A stretch of 64,000 bases of DNA, taken from positions 248,001 to 312,000 of the forward strand of contig JARFJB010000931.1 in NCBI GenBank assembly GCA_036346205.1, in the 5' to 3' direction. Each line of letters starts with the position of its first letter. Within the stretch, counting starts at the first letter, position 1. Source of the DNA: Vesta saturnalis (taxonomy: Eukaryota; Arthropoda; Insecta; Coleoptera; Lampyridae). Below the pieces are notes generated by a model. The model was given only the letters and a program-made list of their open reading frames with translations. It was not told the DNA's origin and searched no databases. The position numbers and the translations under genes were made by a program. Below, one piece after another: positions 41,346 to 51,899 of the stretch.

Positions 41346-42080
41346 TTTGTAAAAGCCTTTAGACGCCTTTAATTTAAAGTATTTATCCAAGTAACATGTC
41401 TACAAGTCTTTAGGTGCAACTATTTATCGAGGTAACAACCATAAAGATCGTAAGATAATTCCTTAAGAATTGTATTCTGGTTTGATTACTCGATTTGTGA
41501 TTTCCTACTTGTATAAAAACACAACAAAATTCCAAATTAACTGTTAGTACTTGTAAAATAATATTCTTTTGCGTAATTAAAATAAAAAAAAATTAAACAT
41601 AAAATAGAAGTGTCTGGAAATTACCGTTTGATAGCGCTGCTTTAAATTCATATAACGCATTCTAATTGTAAATGAAACATGAGTTGAATAACCAAAAACT
41701 GTACTATAAGGTAAATAAATTTGTGACATGAACAAACAAACAAATCGGAGCCTTGACCCTAATTGACTTGTAAGTAGGTTAAAACGATTAAATAATGCTT
41801 AATTCTACTTACCAAATTTAAAATCATTTTTTTTAAGAAATTTATTTCTAGCAAGTGGAAAAACAGAGTATATTTAATTTTCAGGATGGGAATATGTAGA
41901 CCAGAAATGAAATATAAATTAACTCATCTATCGATTTGTACATAATCACAAAACTAGGATAAATGAAACGAAAATAAAATGATTACACTATTTACTTCAA
42001 AACTGCAGAAGTCAATTCAAAATATAGATTACAATCCAACTTTATAACTTCCTTACTGAACATAAACTAAAAACACAGTA
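41346..42080. other. No recognised feature
   Basis: AT-rich intervening DNA without motif or open frame. Confidence 0.45.
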
Positions 42081-42164
42081 CGAGGGTCACCATGTATATT
42101 TTGAGCCTTGGCAACACTGATTGCAGTTTTACGTTTCCACAGAAACGTCTGACATTGTTGACAT

Positions 42165-42530
42165 ACTTCAAATTTTTTGTCAATAGCGTTATTTGTGTTG
42201 TTTACGGTTAGATACTTGAAGATTGCGTGTCAGCAAGGAAATAGTATTGTCGCGGAATTTTTTTCTTTCGACGTAGATTATCAAGATAAGAGTACATCAA
42301 TCAACCTATTTCCACATTTGGCGATGAAGCTCCATCCTTTGCCAATGTTAAACGCTGGTATAACGATTACAATCGTGGCCGCCTTCCGCTCAGTGACGAA
42401 ATTCTCGAAGGTCGTCCAAAATCAGTTGTTATGCAAGAAAACATTGATGCTGTGTAAAAGCTAATAATGCAACATCGCCATGCGACATACTGTGAAATTG
42501 AGAGAACCCTAGGCATTAGTTCCACCAGTA

Positions 42531-42596
<66 letters not shown>

Positions 42597-43017
42597 AAAT
42601 ATTACGTGATCATTTAGCCATGAAAAAGGTTTGTTCTCAGTGGATCCCACACAATTTGACGAAATTTCAAAAAGATGCTCGCGTCCATTGGTGCACACAA
42701 ATGCTCAATAAGTACAATGCGGTGCTTCAAAAGACGTGTGTAAGATTGTAACAGGTGACGAATCATGGATATATGCATACTAGTCGGGACGTAAATAACA
42801 TTCGACTGTGTGGGTGTTTCAAGATGTACCAAATGCAATAAAATTTGTTCGCGCTCGAAGCACATCGAAACAAATGGTCGCCTGTTTATTCCGAAAAATT
42901 GGTCATACGGTGTTTCAAGGAGATTGGAAAAAATGCTATGACAAATGGTTCGAACGAGTGCAAAAGTATATTGATCATAAAATAGAATATTTCGAAAAAC
43001 AATTAAGCCATTTTTAA
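42165..43017 (+). pseudogene. Mariner transposase with in-frame (TA)n expansion and internal deletion
   Basis: Shifting frames give IDRLTSTFGDEAPSFANVK-like text, VKRWYNDYNRGRRSLSDEIL and EGRPKSVVMQENIDAV (the first helix-turn-helix and GRPKS hook). The frame from 42467 gives MQHRHATYCEIERTLGISST then SIYV and an (IY)n run, followed by YKILRDHLAMKKVCSQWIPH and NLTKFQKDARVHWCTQMLNK. KIVTGDESWIYAY supplies the first catalytic Asp. After SKQMVACLFRKIGHTVFQ the text jumps to WFERVQKYIDHKIEYFEKQL and the stop at 43015, so the second and third catalytic residues are deleted. Confidence 0.85.
42528..42592. repeat. (TA)n microsatellite inside the transposase coding region
   Basis: About 60 bp of alternating T and A, located where mariner transposases encode Ser-Ile-Tyr-Lys. 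The reading frame on both sides is preserved across the tract. Confidence 0.95.
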
Positions 43018-43071
43018 TGACAAATTACTGTTTTTCATTGTTAGACTCAAAAATAAATAGTGACCCTCGTA

Positions 43072-43955
43072 GTTAGCTTAACAACTGATTTTTCCAAGTA
43101 GTTCCAAAATTTGAAATCATGTAAATGATTTCATCGAAACATAACTAAATCGAGCTTCTAACGAATTCTAACGACATGACGAACTTGTATCCGGTGGACT
43201 ATTAAAAGAGATCTCCGTCTGTATCTATTCTTCTTTGTCTAATCCCCTTGTGCCATTTATGGCGTCAGGTAACTGTTATTAATCCAGCTCCTCCACTCCT
43301 TTCTGCCACTCCGAAATTTTTTCCATTTCATAGATAGTTTTTCTATGCTTTGCTCCGCTTTCTTCTAATGTATTGGGAAAAGTTTTTCTGGGTCTCCCGA
43401 TTTTCTTTTTCTATCTACATCTCAAAATTTATAAACGTCATAACTTTAAGAAAAAAATTCTTAGTGAAAGTAGATAAGATAAACTGTTGGAAATTATTTT
43501 CAGTTTTGTCAATCAGCCGCTAGAGGGTACAACCCAAACAACAATATATAGAATGGGATTTCCCAAAAATCTCTATGTACTTATGTAGAGATTGATCTTT
43601 TGCAATTTAGTATGGTAGATTAGGAAACTCTGTTTATCGATCGATATTTCCAATCTAATTTTTATTTGTTCGCTAAACAACACAATACGTCAAAGTTGCA
43701 TATTTTCATGTTTTCAGGAAAGCTAAATACAATAGTATTCTTACCATTACTTTGTTTCAGTGCGCTCTCTATGGCTAAGAAAGGAATAACGTTGATACCA
43801 GATGCGAAATCCCAATGAACGGTTATATTGCGTTGCGCTTTCATGTTAGAGAGATTGTTTTGTCCACTTTTTTACTTTTCTATGCGCGAACGACACATAA
43901 GTGAAGTACTGTTTTCGTGAAAAAATTAATCTCGAGTTTTCAACGGATATACACG
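43072..43955. other. No recognised gene
   Basis: A pyrimidine-rich part near 43220-43430 has the look of antisense LINE linker sequence (on minus KEWRSWINNSYLTP), but too little to assign. The open frame at 43662-43844 has no motif. Confidence 0.35.
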
Positions 43956-43959
43956 TGTT

Positions 43960-44130
43960 CAGGATGGTTTGGTGGGCGGGTAAGTGTGTGGTTGGGTGCG
44001 TGCGTGCGCGTGTCTGTGTGTGCCTGTAGCGACGATAACTTGAAAAATACGTAACCAGTTTCAATGAAACTGTATATAGCGTTGCTTTTAAAATATTTTG
44101 GTTCTATCAGATTTTGGTTCAAATCTATTT
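43960..44130 (+). repeat. Short GT tract plus flank resembling the GT-linked repeat
   Basis: GTGTGTGGTTGGGTGCGTGC then GCGTGTCTGTGTGTG at about 43984-44022, followed about 85 bp later by AGATTTTGGTTCAAATC. The first copy at 15850-15960 has the same order: GT array, then about 90 bp, then AGATTTTGGTAGAAATC. Probably a third, shortened family member. Confidence 0.5.
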
Positions 44131-44444
44131 ACAAATAAATGTACTTTAGGAAAGGAGCTAAAGTATATTTTACATTTTGGGAATATTTAGAAAACTCCTA
44201 ACTTTATGGAAAAAGCCAAAAGAGCTTTATTAAAGATAATTAATCATTAAACAAGTTTCCTTCATATTTTTTTATAGACTAATAAGTAAGCACTAAACAA
44301 TGAAAAAAAAAGCTTAAAATAACCGTTGTCTATATCGAAAAAGCTTTCTACTTATAACAAATACTATAAGCATTCTTTAAAGATAATTCAATTGCCTAAG
44401 CGAAACAACTTCCTCTGTACCCAATGTCACTGTTACTCGAAAAG

Positions 44445-44880
44445 CAGATAGTATTGTGTGGTGTTTTAAATCAGCTAACTGGACCAAACTGCGAGAATTT
44501 TTTGCAGCCTTCCCCTGACGTGAATATTACTTTAAGCGGTCCTCCTCTTCAAACATTGCTCTTTCAATAACTGAAGTTATCTTGATAGGTATGGAGTTAT
44601 AGATTCCCAAAGAACATAATCGTCATGCCCGATCCTAACCCTGGTTTAATAGAGCTTGCACTGATGCATTATCGCAAAAGCATAAATTCTGTACCAAATG
44701 GAAATAAATTACGCCGTTTATATTGTCGTAAGGAATAGTTACAAAAGCATCATCACCAAGGCCAAAACGATATTTGAAGAACGTAAATGCAAAGAATTAG
44801 TCTCGTGTCCTTAGGGTGGTCATAAATTTTGGTCATTAGCTAAGTTTTGCAAATTTCCTATTATTCTAACCAATTTCTCT
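44445..44880 (+). pseudogene. Jockey-like LINE ORF2 linker fragment
   Basis: Reads SANWTKLREFFAAFP, then REYYFKRSSSSNIALSITEV, ILIGMEL, IPKEHNRHARS and PWFNRACTDALSQKHKF. This is the region between endonuclease and reverse transcriptase in Jockey-clade LINEs (W..LR.FF...PW, GM...IP, PWF...C..A). Several stops. The reverse transcriptase of probably the same element is at 46120-46800, about 1.2 kb on. Confidence 0.7.
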
Positions 44881-44884
44881 AGTC

Positions 44885-45670
44885 ACTATCTCTAATCTGT
44901 TTCTAGTTAGACGTCATCTGTCTCAATATTTACTTTAGTTAACAAGAATAGAGTTTGTGGGTTGTTTCTATACTTATTTTATGAAATACAATTTCATTTT
45001 TGCTGAAATATCAAATATTATTACTAATATTGAAATGTAATGTATTTTAAAATAAAATCAATTACGTAGGGAACTACTGATTCATTTTTCTAATTTATTT
45101 TTTACATTCGCAAGAGTAAAAGTGTGTTTCTGTGAGCACAAAATAGGGACTAAAGTAATGTAGGGTAAGGAAATAATGACCTGTGTGTTTTCTTATTGAC
45201 TGATCGATGAACACTTTTAAATTTTTTGAATGTTTGATAAACGACTGTATGAGTTTAAAAACCGTGTATACACTCTGGGGCAAGATGTCATTTTTCCTTT
45301 GGTGCGTTGTAGCACTTGGGTTTTGCGGTCTGGGAACAAATTGCACCACGGGAAAAGGCATTCTTTTCTAGCTCTTGACGTGTAATGCACTTTACACAAA
45401 CTGCTAAACACTATAAAGATTTTTTCAAATCCTCTGGCTACATAGCGTTAATACTAATGGGTTTCAGTACGTCGAATTATTATAAAAGGTTATATATCTA
45501 CAGAAAAAATGTCACTTCCGTTTTATGAACACACTATACGTGAACAAGAAAGAACTCATGTCATATTTTTATCGTAAATAACTCTTTGCTCTTTATTAAA
45601 AATTACGGCGATTATGGTATTAAGTAAAATCAATTTATGAAATCATGGTGATTCAATAATAAACTTTTAA
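44885..45670. other. No recognised gene
   Basis: Sequence separating two parts of a LINE fossil. Overlapping minus-strand frames at 45095-45411 (KECLFPWCNLFPD) show no recognisable domain. Confidence 0.35.
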
Positions 45671-45830
45671 ATTAGTTGAGTTGATCGGCCTATTTCCACA
45701 GTTTTTGTTTTTTTAGCGCGAAGTTTCGGAAGCGAACTCTGCTTCCGTCATCAGACTGTGGAACTCAACTAATATGAAACCACAGTTACAAAACACTTAT
45801 AATACAGAAACTGTGAAATATTTTACAAAC
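45671..45830. repeat. Nested palindrome of the GCGCGAAGTTTCGGAAGC repeat family
   Basis: Three nested inverted pairs within about 100 bp: TAGTTGAGTT with AACTCAACTA, CCACAGT with ACTGTGG, and CGGAAGC with GCTTCCG. Between them is TTTTTAGCGCGAAGTTT. ACACTTATAATACAGAA follows, as it also does in the 3727-3990 copies. The structure could fold as a branched cruciform. Confidence 0.75.
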
Positions 45831-46119
45831 GCACAAATCTGATGAAAGCATAATACTAAATCATTTTGATTTTTTGTTAGCTCTTTATACATATAATGGG
45901 ACACTGTAACTTACTTCGTTTTAAGTAATTATGTAGTAATAAGTTAGGGAATATTACCTATCGTAACATGATTTTTGTGTCGAAACCATCCACACAAATT
46001 GGTTTCAAATATCATGTGAGAAACTGGGCTCGTAAAAAGTCAGGCACATAAAACGCTTTTTCTAAACGACACTTCCGAAAATAATCAGACAAATAATCAA
46101 CCAAGACATTACTATAGAT

Positions 46120-46800
46120 ACTTGCAAACCCTTGCATCAAGGACAAAGTTGTTCGTAATCAACACAGTAGTAAATCATTCTGTTCCCTTGCCTAATAAAC
46201 TAAAACTTTTCCAAGGCAGGCTTCCCTTCCCTAATTCTACATGCAAACCGTCTCTCTATGATCAGTTACCAATAATACGAAATGTACTAAATAAGATAAA
46301 AGAAGTTACATTTAATATCAAAACAGTTGGAAAGATCTTAACCTGCCTCGACCTGAAGAAGGGATCTATATGGCCAACTACAGATCAGTGTCTCTGTTTT
46401 CAATGCTATGACGGTGAAGAATTACATTCCTGTGTTACCAATATCTGGAACAGTTCTATGGAGTTTCCAAGATATCTTGCGCTGTTGCCCTAAACATATT
46501 TATCGATAAGGTTTTGTATGCTATACTTTTCAACCAACTTCCAGCCTATGGTTTACCTTAAAAACTATGTGCATGGCCTGAACATTTTTTTATTCAATCG
46601 AAATATCTATGCCGTACTCTCTGGATATTCCTTTACCTTATTCAAAATTAATGTAGAAGTCTTTCAGGGCACCCGTATCACCTACTCTTTTCCACCAAAA
46701 TCCAGACATGACAACTATCTAAGGAACTCACCAAACCCCCACTCTATCCTCATTCCCGGTCAAGTCCTAGGAAACTGATGAGTCGCTTAACCTGATTGGC
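46120..46800 (+). pseudogene. Jockey-like LINE reverse transcriptase fragment
   Basis: Shifting frames give LTCLDLKKGS (the L..LD.KKA.GPDGI box, corrupted), NYRSVSLFSML and ALNIFIDKVLYAILFNQLPA then YGLP, which is catalytic motif A with ...DKV.H..L...L..YG. HGLNIFLFNRNIYAVLSGYS and INVEVFQG follow, where INAGVPQGSVLSP is expected. The motif order is that of non-LTR reverse transcriptases. YADD and later motifs are gone. It appears to be the continuation of 44445-44880. Confidence 0.75.
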
Positions 46801-48231
46801 ACCGAATTCGAGCGGCATATTAGTTGACATAAGCATATTCAACCTTTGGCAACATTAGTTGCTAAAGACTGGGCTTTTTCTTCCGGGTTGGGAGATTTTT
46901 CTCTCTAGCTACCCTGCATACTTCTTGTACTTTACAAATTAGACTTAAACTGGAGCACTGATCACATATTTGGATATTTGGGGATGAATTCCTCTCACCA
47001 TGCTTGTCATTTCTAACAATATCTAAGAGATGGCTTTCCAGTTTATTAACGACCGTAGTCTGACTAATCTGCATTATCTCAACCGTCATCTAAGGAACGA
47101 TCTCGTTTGCTTTATCGCTGTAACCATGGCATCTAATTTTCTGAGACACCCCATAAAAAAATAAGTGGATAAAAAGCATAAAATTGCTGGGGATGATATA
47201 TATCTACTACTGGATCGTTATGGGGATGATCGTTGTTGCGAGTACAGCTTGAACCTGAAAGCTTACCGGACATCGTACCACAGATCAGAACCTTTCATTT
47301 TAGCTTGCGATAATATTAATCTAAACATTAAGACATATTACAAATTTTTCCGGGTTGGGAACTGCCTTCTGCAGGGTCGATACAACTTCTAGAAACTAAA
47401 AAGCGTGTGCCAATTAATGAGAACGATAATTTGTTAATGTAATAATTACTCTTTATTGAAAGCTGTTGTCTGCAGTTGTCATTGGTTTATTCAACGATCA
47501 TATCCTACGAATCACTATTAGGCCACTAACTACCTTGAAATATTTATGTAAATTAGATAACGTTAGTAATTGTGCGGAATTGTAATTATATACCTGGAAT
47601 TTATTGGCCTATGTACCCCACCAAATCAACACGCTGTTACGTTAACGTTAGGCGGCCATTATCCTTGCTTGGCTACTTATTTGCTGTGTGCGCTCTTGGC
47701 TAACGTTTTTTTTACGCAGTAGCATTATATGTCACACCGGTTGTTTTTTGTATAAGTAAATATATAGGGTATTTCATAATATTCGAGCGAGATATTATAA
47801 TTGTGTTGGTTTAAATTCATACTTTAGCTTTAAGAAGTGCTTTATAGGTTTGGTGGTAGTATTCAGTGAATAAATGACATAATGTTACTTGTCTGGGTTA
47901 CTGTTATTTAAATTGTTCCTAAGATCAATTTGTGCACTGAATAATACCTTACAGAATATGTTCTTTGTAGAAGTGATTGTTTGGGGTTAATATTGTAAAA
48001 CAACGGCAAGTTTCGAATTTTGAGTGGATTTTTCTGCCTGTTTTGGTTATGAGAAAACTTTCCCTTTCAGGTAATGCTGAAAGATCTTTTAACAACCCGG
48101 TAGGTTTTTTAATTAATCATTAAATTTAACTTTGTCGGCCGTGAACACTATTTAGGTGGTTTAACTTGTCTTCGTCCTGTGAGCACTTATATTTGTTTTA
48201 CGTCAAGTAATATTGATGTATATCTATGTGA

Positions 48232-48235
<4 letters not shown>
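46801..48235. other. No recognised gene
   Basis: Short frames at 46862-47089 (minus) and 47165-47392 (plus) show no known domain. 47600-48230 is AT-rich with no long frame. Confidence 0.35.

Positions 48236-48284
<49 letters not shown>
48236..48284. repeat. (TA)n microsatellite
   Basis: About 49 bp of alternating A and T. Confidence 0.95.
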
Positions 48285-48288
<4 letters not shown>

Positions 48289-48826
48289 ACATACTTGAAA
48301 AAATACTGGTTCTATTCAAATGGTTTCTGATTTTGTTAGTCTAATCTATTTTTTGTCTGTCTGACTGTCAATTTTCACTCTCATTTATTGACCTCCAGTT
48401 GACAAATTTTTGAAACAACCGAGTTGCGCCTTGCGTCATTTCATCTTAAAAAAATCTGAAGTGTATCCACTCAACATTCCCATATATACAATACAATAAA
48501 AGCACTAGCGGATATATAAAGTTACGTAATAAAACTCTACGAACAATGCAAACACGAAACACACCTTTTGAGTTCATGTTCTATATGTCCCTCAACACTA
48601 ACTTTTATTCTACTCTAAAACAAAAATTACTATAAGTTTCTTAAGGATTTTCACTTTTTTAGGTAATGTCCAATGCTTTGTATTTAAAATAAAAAGTCAA
48701 ATTACATTTATAGGTAATTTCTAATGTTTAACGCTTGTACAACGTTTTGAATAAGTACGCGATTTTAAATTTCAATGCGTAGTAAAATAAAGTTTGAAAA
48801 CAATTTTAACAAAAAAAAAGTAATTT

Positions 48827-48897
48827 GACCGATGGGGCTAGAACTCCCATTGCTTACATTACCAGTCCGATAGTTTGACCGCTAGACCAATAGCTCT
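48827..48897 (-). repeat. tRNA-like sequence with A and B boxes, degenerate
   Basis: On minus, TGGTCTAGCGGTC fits the tRNA A box and GAGTTCTAGCCCC approximates a B box at the usual spacing. A T arm TGGGA/CCCCA with loop GTTCTAG is possible with one mismatch. The acceptor ends (GAGCTAT against ATCGGTC) do not pair. It is a different tRNA ancestor from the one at 31947 and is probably a SINE head or tRNA pseudogene. Confidence 0.45.
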
Positions 48898-48909
48898 ATT
48901 TATAAAAAT

Positions 48910-49385
48910 TGATATTTAACAAAATTGTTAAAATAAGCACACCAATATGACTTAACTTTCTTACTGTTCAGTGGCGAGAACGCCACGACAGACTAGCTCT
49001 ATTTATGTTTAACGTTTATTGTTAGCATATTATTAAATTGTTACAGATTTTTTAATTTTTACCATTTTTAGTTTGATATTTAAGTTAAAACTATGTATTT
49101 ATACGTTTTTAACAATTTATATTGATTTAGTAGTTTGTTTAGTATCTTCCATGCGTGTGAGAAGTTTCAATTTAATAGCTAGTTTACGGTGGTCCTATAT
49201 GTCCCAAAAGTTGAAACGAATCTACGATTTTGCCATAATAGCCGCATGTCAAACTTCATCACTCCAGCCGAAGCGGTCTGACCGCTATTATGTTTACATA
49301 CAGACAGGCATACAGACGGCGTGCCAAAAATGGCCAAAATGGATTCAGAGGCTTTCAAAACGTGAAGAGCCGTGAAAATCACGAG
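48910..49385. other. No recognised gene
   Basis: Overlapping frames at 49073-49375 and 49179-49484 have no motif. CTAGCTCTATTTAT near 48993 echoes TAGCTCTATTTAT at 48891, possibly linked to the tRNA-like repeat. Confidence 0.35.
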
Positions 49386-49389
49386 GTCG

Positions 49390-51890
49390 AATTTTTTCGT
49401 GACAGACAACAAATAAATTAAGAAACGGAAAACAAAAAGAAAGAAAAGAAGCCGGAGACCAACAGCGCAGACAGAATGAAGCAAAGAATAAACTGAACGC
49501 TAAGGAGCCGAGCAGCCACCGCCCACAACTAAGGAACACCAACCAATAACAACAAGAAGAAGCAGACCACAGCGAGGACAGACAATACAGGAAAGGACAT
49601 CATTCGGTCTACTGACTATCAACTTCCAAGCCCTTATCCGGCGGGGTGTGAGACTGGACCCCGGTGAGAGTCCGCTCCTCCCAACAACAAAATTGTCCTC
49701 GACTCTATTAAAAAATCCCTACTAACAACCATGCTTAAACGTGGAAAACCCCTTCCTCCCTCCCTCAACTAACCCCCGCCCCGACATGACCGGGCTCACC
49801 GACGCACAGGATTAACGACCACGCCCTTAAATCCTACCTAGTACACCGACAACGTACGCCATAGTGACCGGACGGAATACCGCACCGACAATAACCACCC
49901 AAACCCGGACAACCCTTACCACCCGAACCCCGACAACGTTTACCCACTAAGCGTCCCCGAACAATCTCATCCTCATCTTACACTTCCTCTACCTCTACCG
50001 CTAAACATACCCCTAAATATTGCATACGCAATATCCCTACTTCCCCGCAATCTATCGTAGTCTAAACTGAAGTTCAACCATAACCATACCGCTCTCCTAG
50101 TAACCACCACTTCCCTTCCCGTCAACTAAACCCAAACGAAAATCTAACACGATGCACACTTAACTTCTCTCAATACCACTCATTCCTCAACAATACTCAA
50201 AACAGAGGAACCCGAGGTACAGCTGTCCTAGTCCACACTAGATATCCCATAACCAGTTATACACTACCACAGCACCTGCAACACCTAGTGTGCATTTCAG
50301 TTACGGTGCACCTGCCAGCCACCCCAATAATAGCCATTTCTACTACAACACATCCGGAATAAACACCCTCTCCATTGTATTACTAGAATACATTTCCGAC
50401 CTCCCTAACGCTGCACTATTAGGGGAGACCAACGCTGGACACACCTAATTCGGTGACACACCCTAAAGAGGAAGATATTAGCCACTGATCTTTCCCACTT
50501 GCCCTCTGGCGAGCGAAAACACCATGCCTACATACTTCGGTCACCAGGTAACCTCCATCATAGATCGTATCATATGCTCCAAATCACTAATCTAATATTT
50601 CAACAACCTATGCCACCTAGGAACAACAATAACATCAGATCACCTCCCACTCCTTATCAATACTACATTAGGACCAACTTCTCCACCTACCCCAACGACG
50701 ATCACAAGATGAGACTTCAAAAAAGCAAACTGGTACCTATTTACCGAACCAACAACCTACCCAACGCCAACCCTGACTCGCCACAGAACATAGACAAAAC
50801 AATAAGAGAACTCACACACCTCATAACCGACGCAACAAATACGGTAATAAAACATTGACATCAACAGAAAACCACTTTCTCCCCATATACTAACCATGAT
50901 CAAACAGAAAAGACGTATATACAGACAATTCATAAGATGCAGAGGCCCAGCTCTGAAAACAGAATACGGCCAACTTGAACGCTCACATCCGACTAGAAAC
51001 AAACCGCGTGACACAAGAAACCTGGATACAGATAACCTCTAACCTCGACTATCGAGACGGCCCTAACTTCTGGCACAAGTCCAAAGTCCTCGCCAAACAA
51101 AAAACACCACGTTCCCACCTACTAGACCCTCAAGGTAACACCATTAGCACCCACCTACTTAGCCTACATCTCCAGGACACCTTCTCCACATCGGACGACC
51201 CGTTGTTCGATAACGAACTCAAAGCGCAACCCGAGAAAAACCTTGACGATCTCAGACAGCAAAACGATGTCCCGTACATCCTAACGCAAGAATACCAATT
51301 CCTCAACGCGATATCCCCAGACACGGTACTTGACATACTCCTCATAAGCAGAAACTCAGCCTCCGGATAAGACAGCCTCAACCGACTCATACTAAGAAAC
51401 CTACCGCTAAACGCCATTACAAAACTTACCCAAATATTCGACCAATCGCTATCACTCTCATATTTCCCAACGGAATGGCAATCCGCTCACACAGTCATGA
51501 AGATCAAACCACGGTTGGATCTCATATAGACCAATATCCCTCCTGAGCTGAATGGGTAAATGCCTAGAAACTGTCATGTCCAGAAGGCTAAGAGACCATC
51601 TCGAAGCTAACATCTCCATCCCAGACTGCTAATTCGACTTGTCACGATCCACTAATCAAATTATACACCGACGTCTCCAAATTACACAACGGGCCACTAT
51701 ACAACCCCAGAAATCCGAAAAGAAAACTGGAGCACCAACATGCACTACTAGACGACTTACCAGAAGACTTCGATAGGATCCTAGACGACACCCCTTACCT
51801 ACTCCACTAAACCCTGCCCCCCTGCTAAAACGATCACGACCACCGCTCACGAAAATGATCAAACACGCAACACAACACACCACACTAATA
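49390..51890 (+). pseudogene. Jockey-clade LINE, GC-richer, 5' region to partial reverse transcriptase
   Basis: The plus strand is A/C-rich and poor in G, unlike neighbouring DNA. Endonuclease text: NRGTRGTAVLVHTRYPITSY, LPQHLQHLVCISVTVHLPAT, a GDTNA-like core corrupted to GETNAGH near 50430, TSIIDRIICS and TTITSDHLPLLINT near 50540-50670. The linker is DFKKANWYLF and EYGQLERSHPTRN. The reverse transcriptase start is LDYRDGPNFWHKSKVLAKQK at 51040, then EYQFLNAISPDTVLDIL, LILRNLPLNAITKLTQIFDQ, SLSLSYFPTEWQSAHTVMKI and, corrupted, IPDCxFDLSRST. Palm motifs are absent; text near 51780-51860 may be a C-terminal tail after deletion. Many stops. Confidence 0.8.
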
Positions 51891-51899
51891 CATACATTA

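Larger units (their letters stand above)
42081..43069 (+). mobile_element. Mariner element with TACGAGGGTCAC ends, internally deleted
   Basis: CGAGGGTCAC at the left and GTGACCCTCG at the right, each next to TA (42079-42080, 43070-43071). The inverted repeat extends about 28 bp (TATTTTTGAG-like). At 989 bp it is shorter than a full mariner because the transposase lacks its central-to-C-terminal catalytic part. Confidence 0.9.

Noticed and set aside
45095..45411. Two overlapping minus-strand frames with KECLFPWCNLFPD
   Set aside because: A Cys-Pro-like pattern was considered as a zinc finger, but too short and without a second pair.
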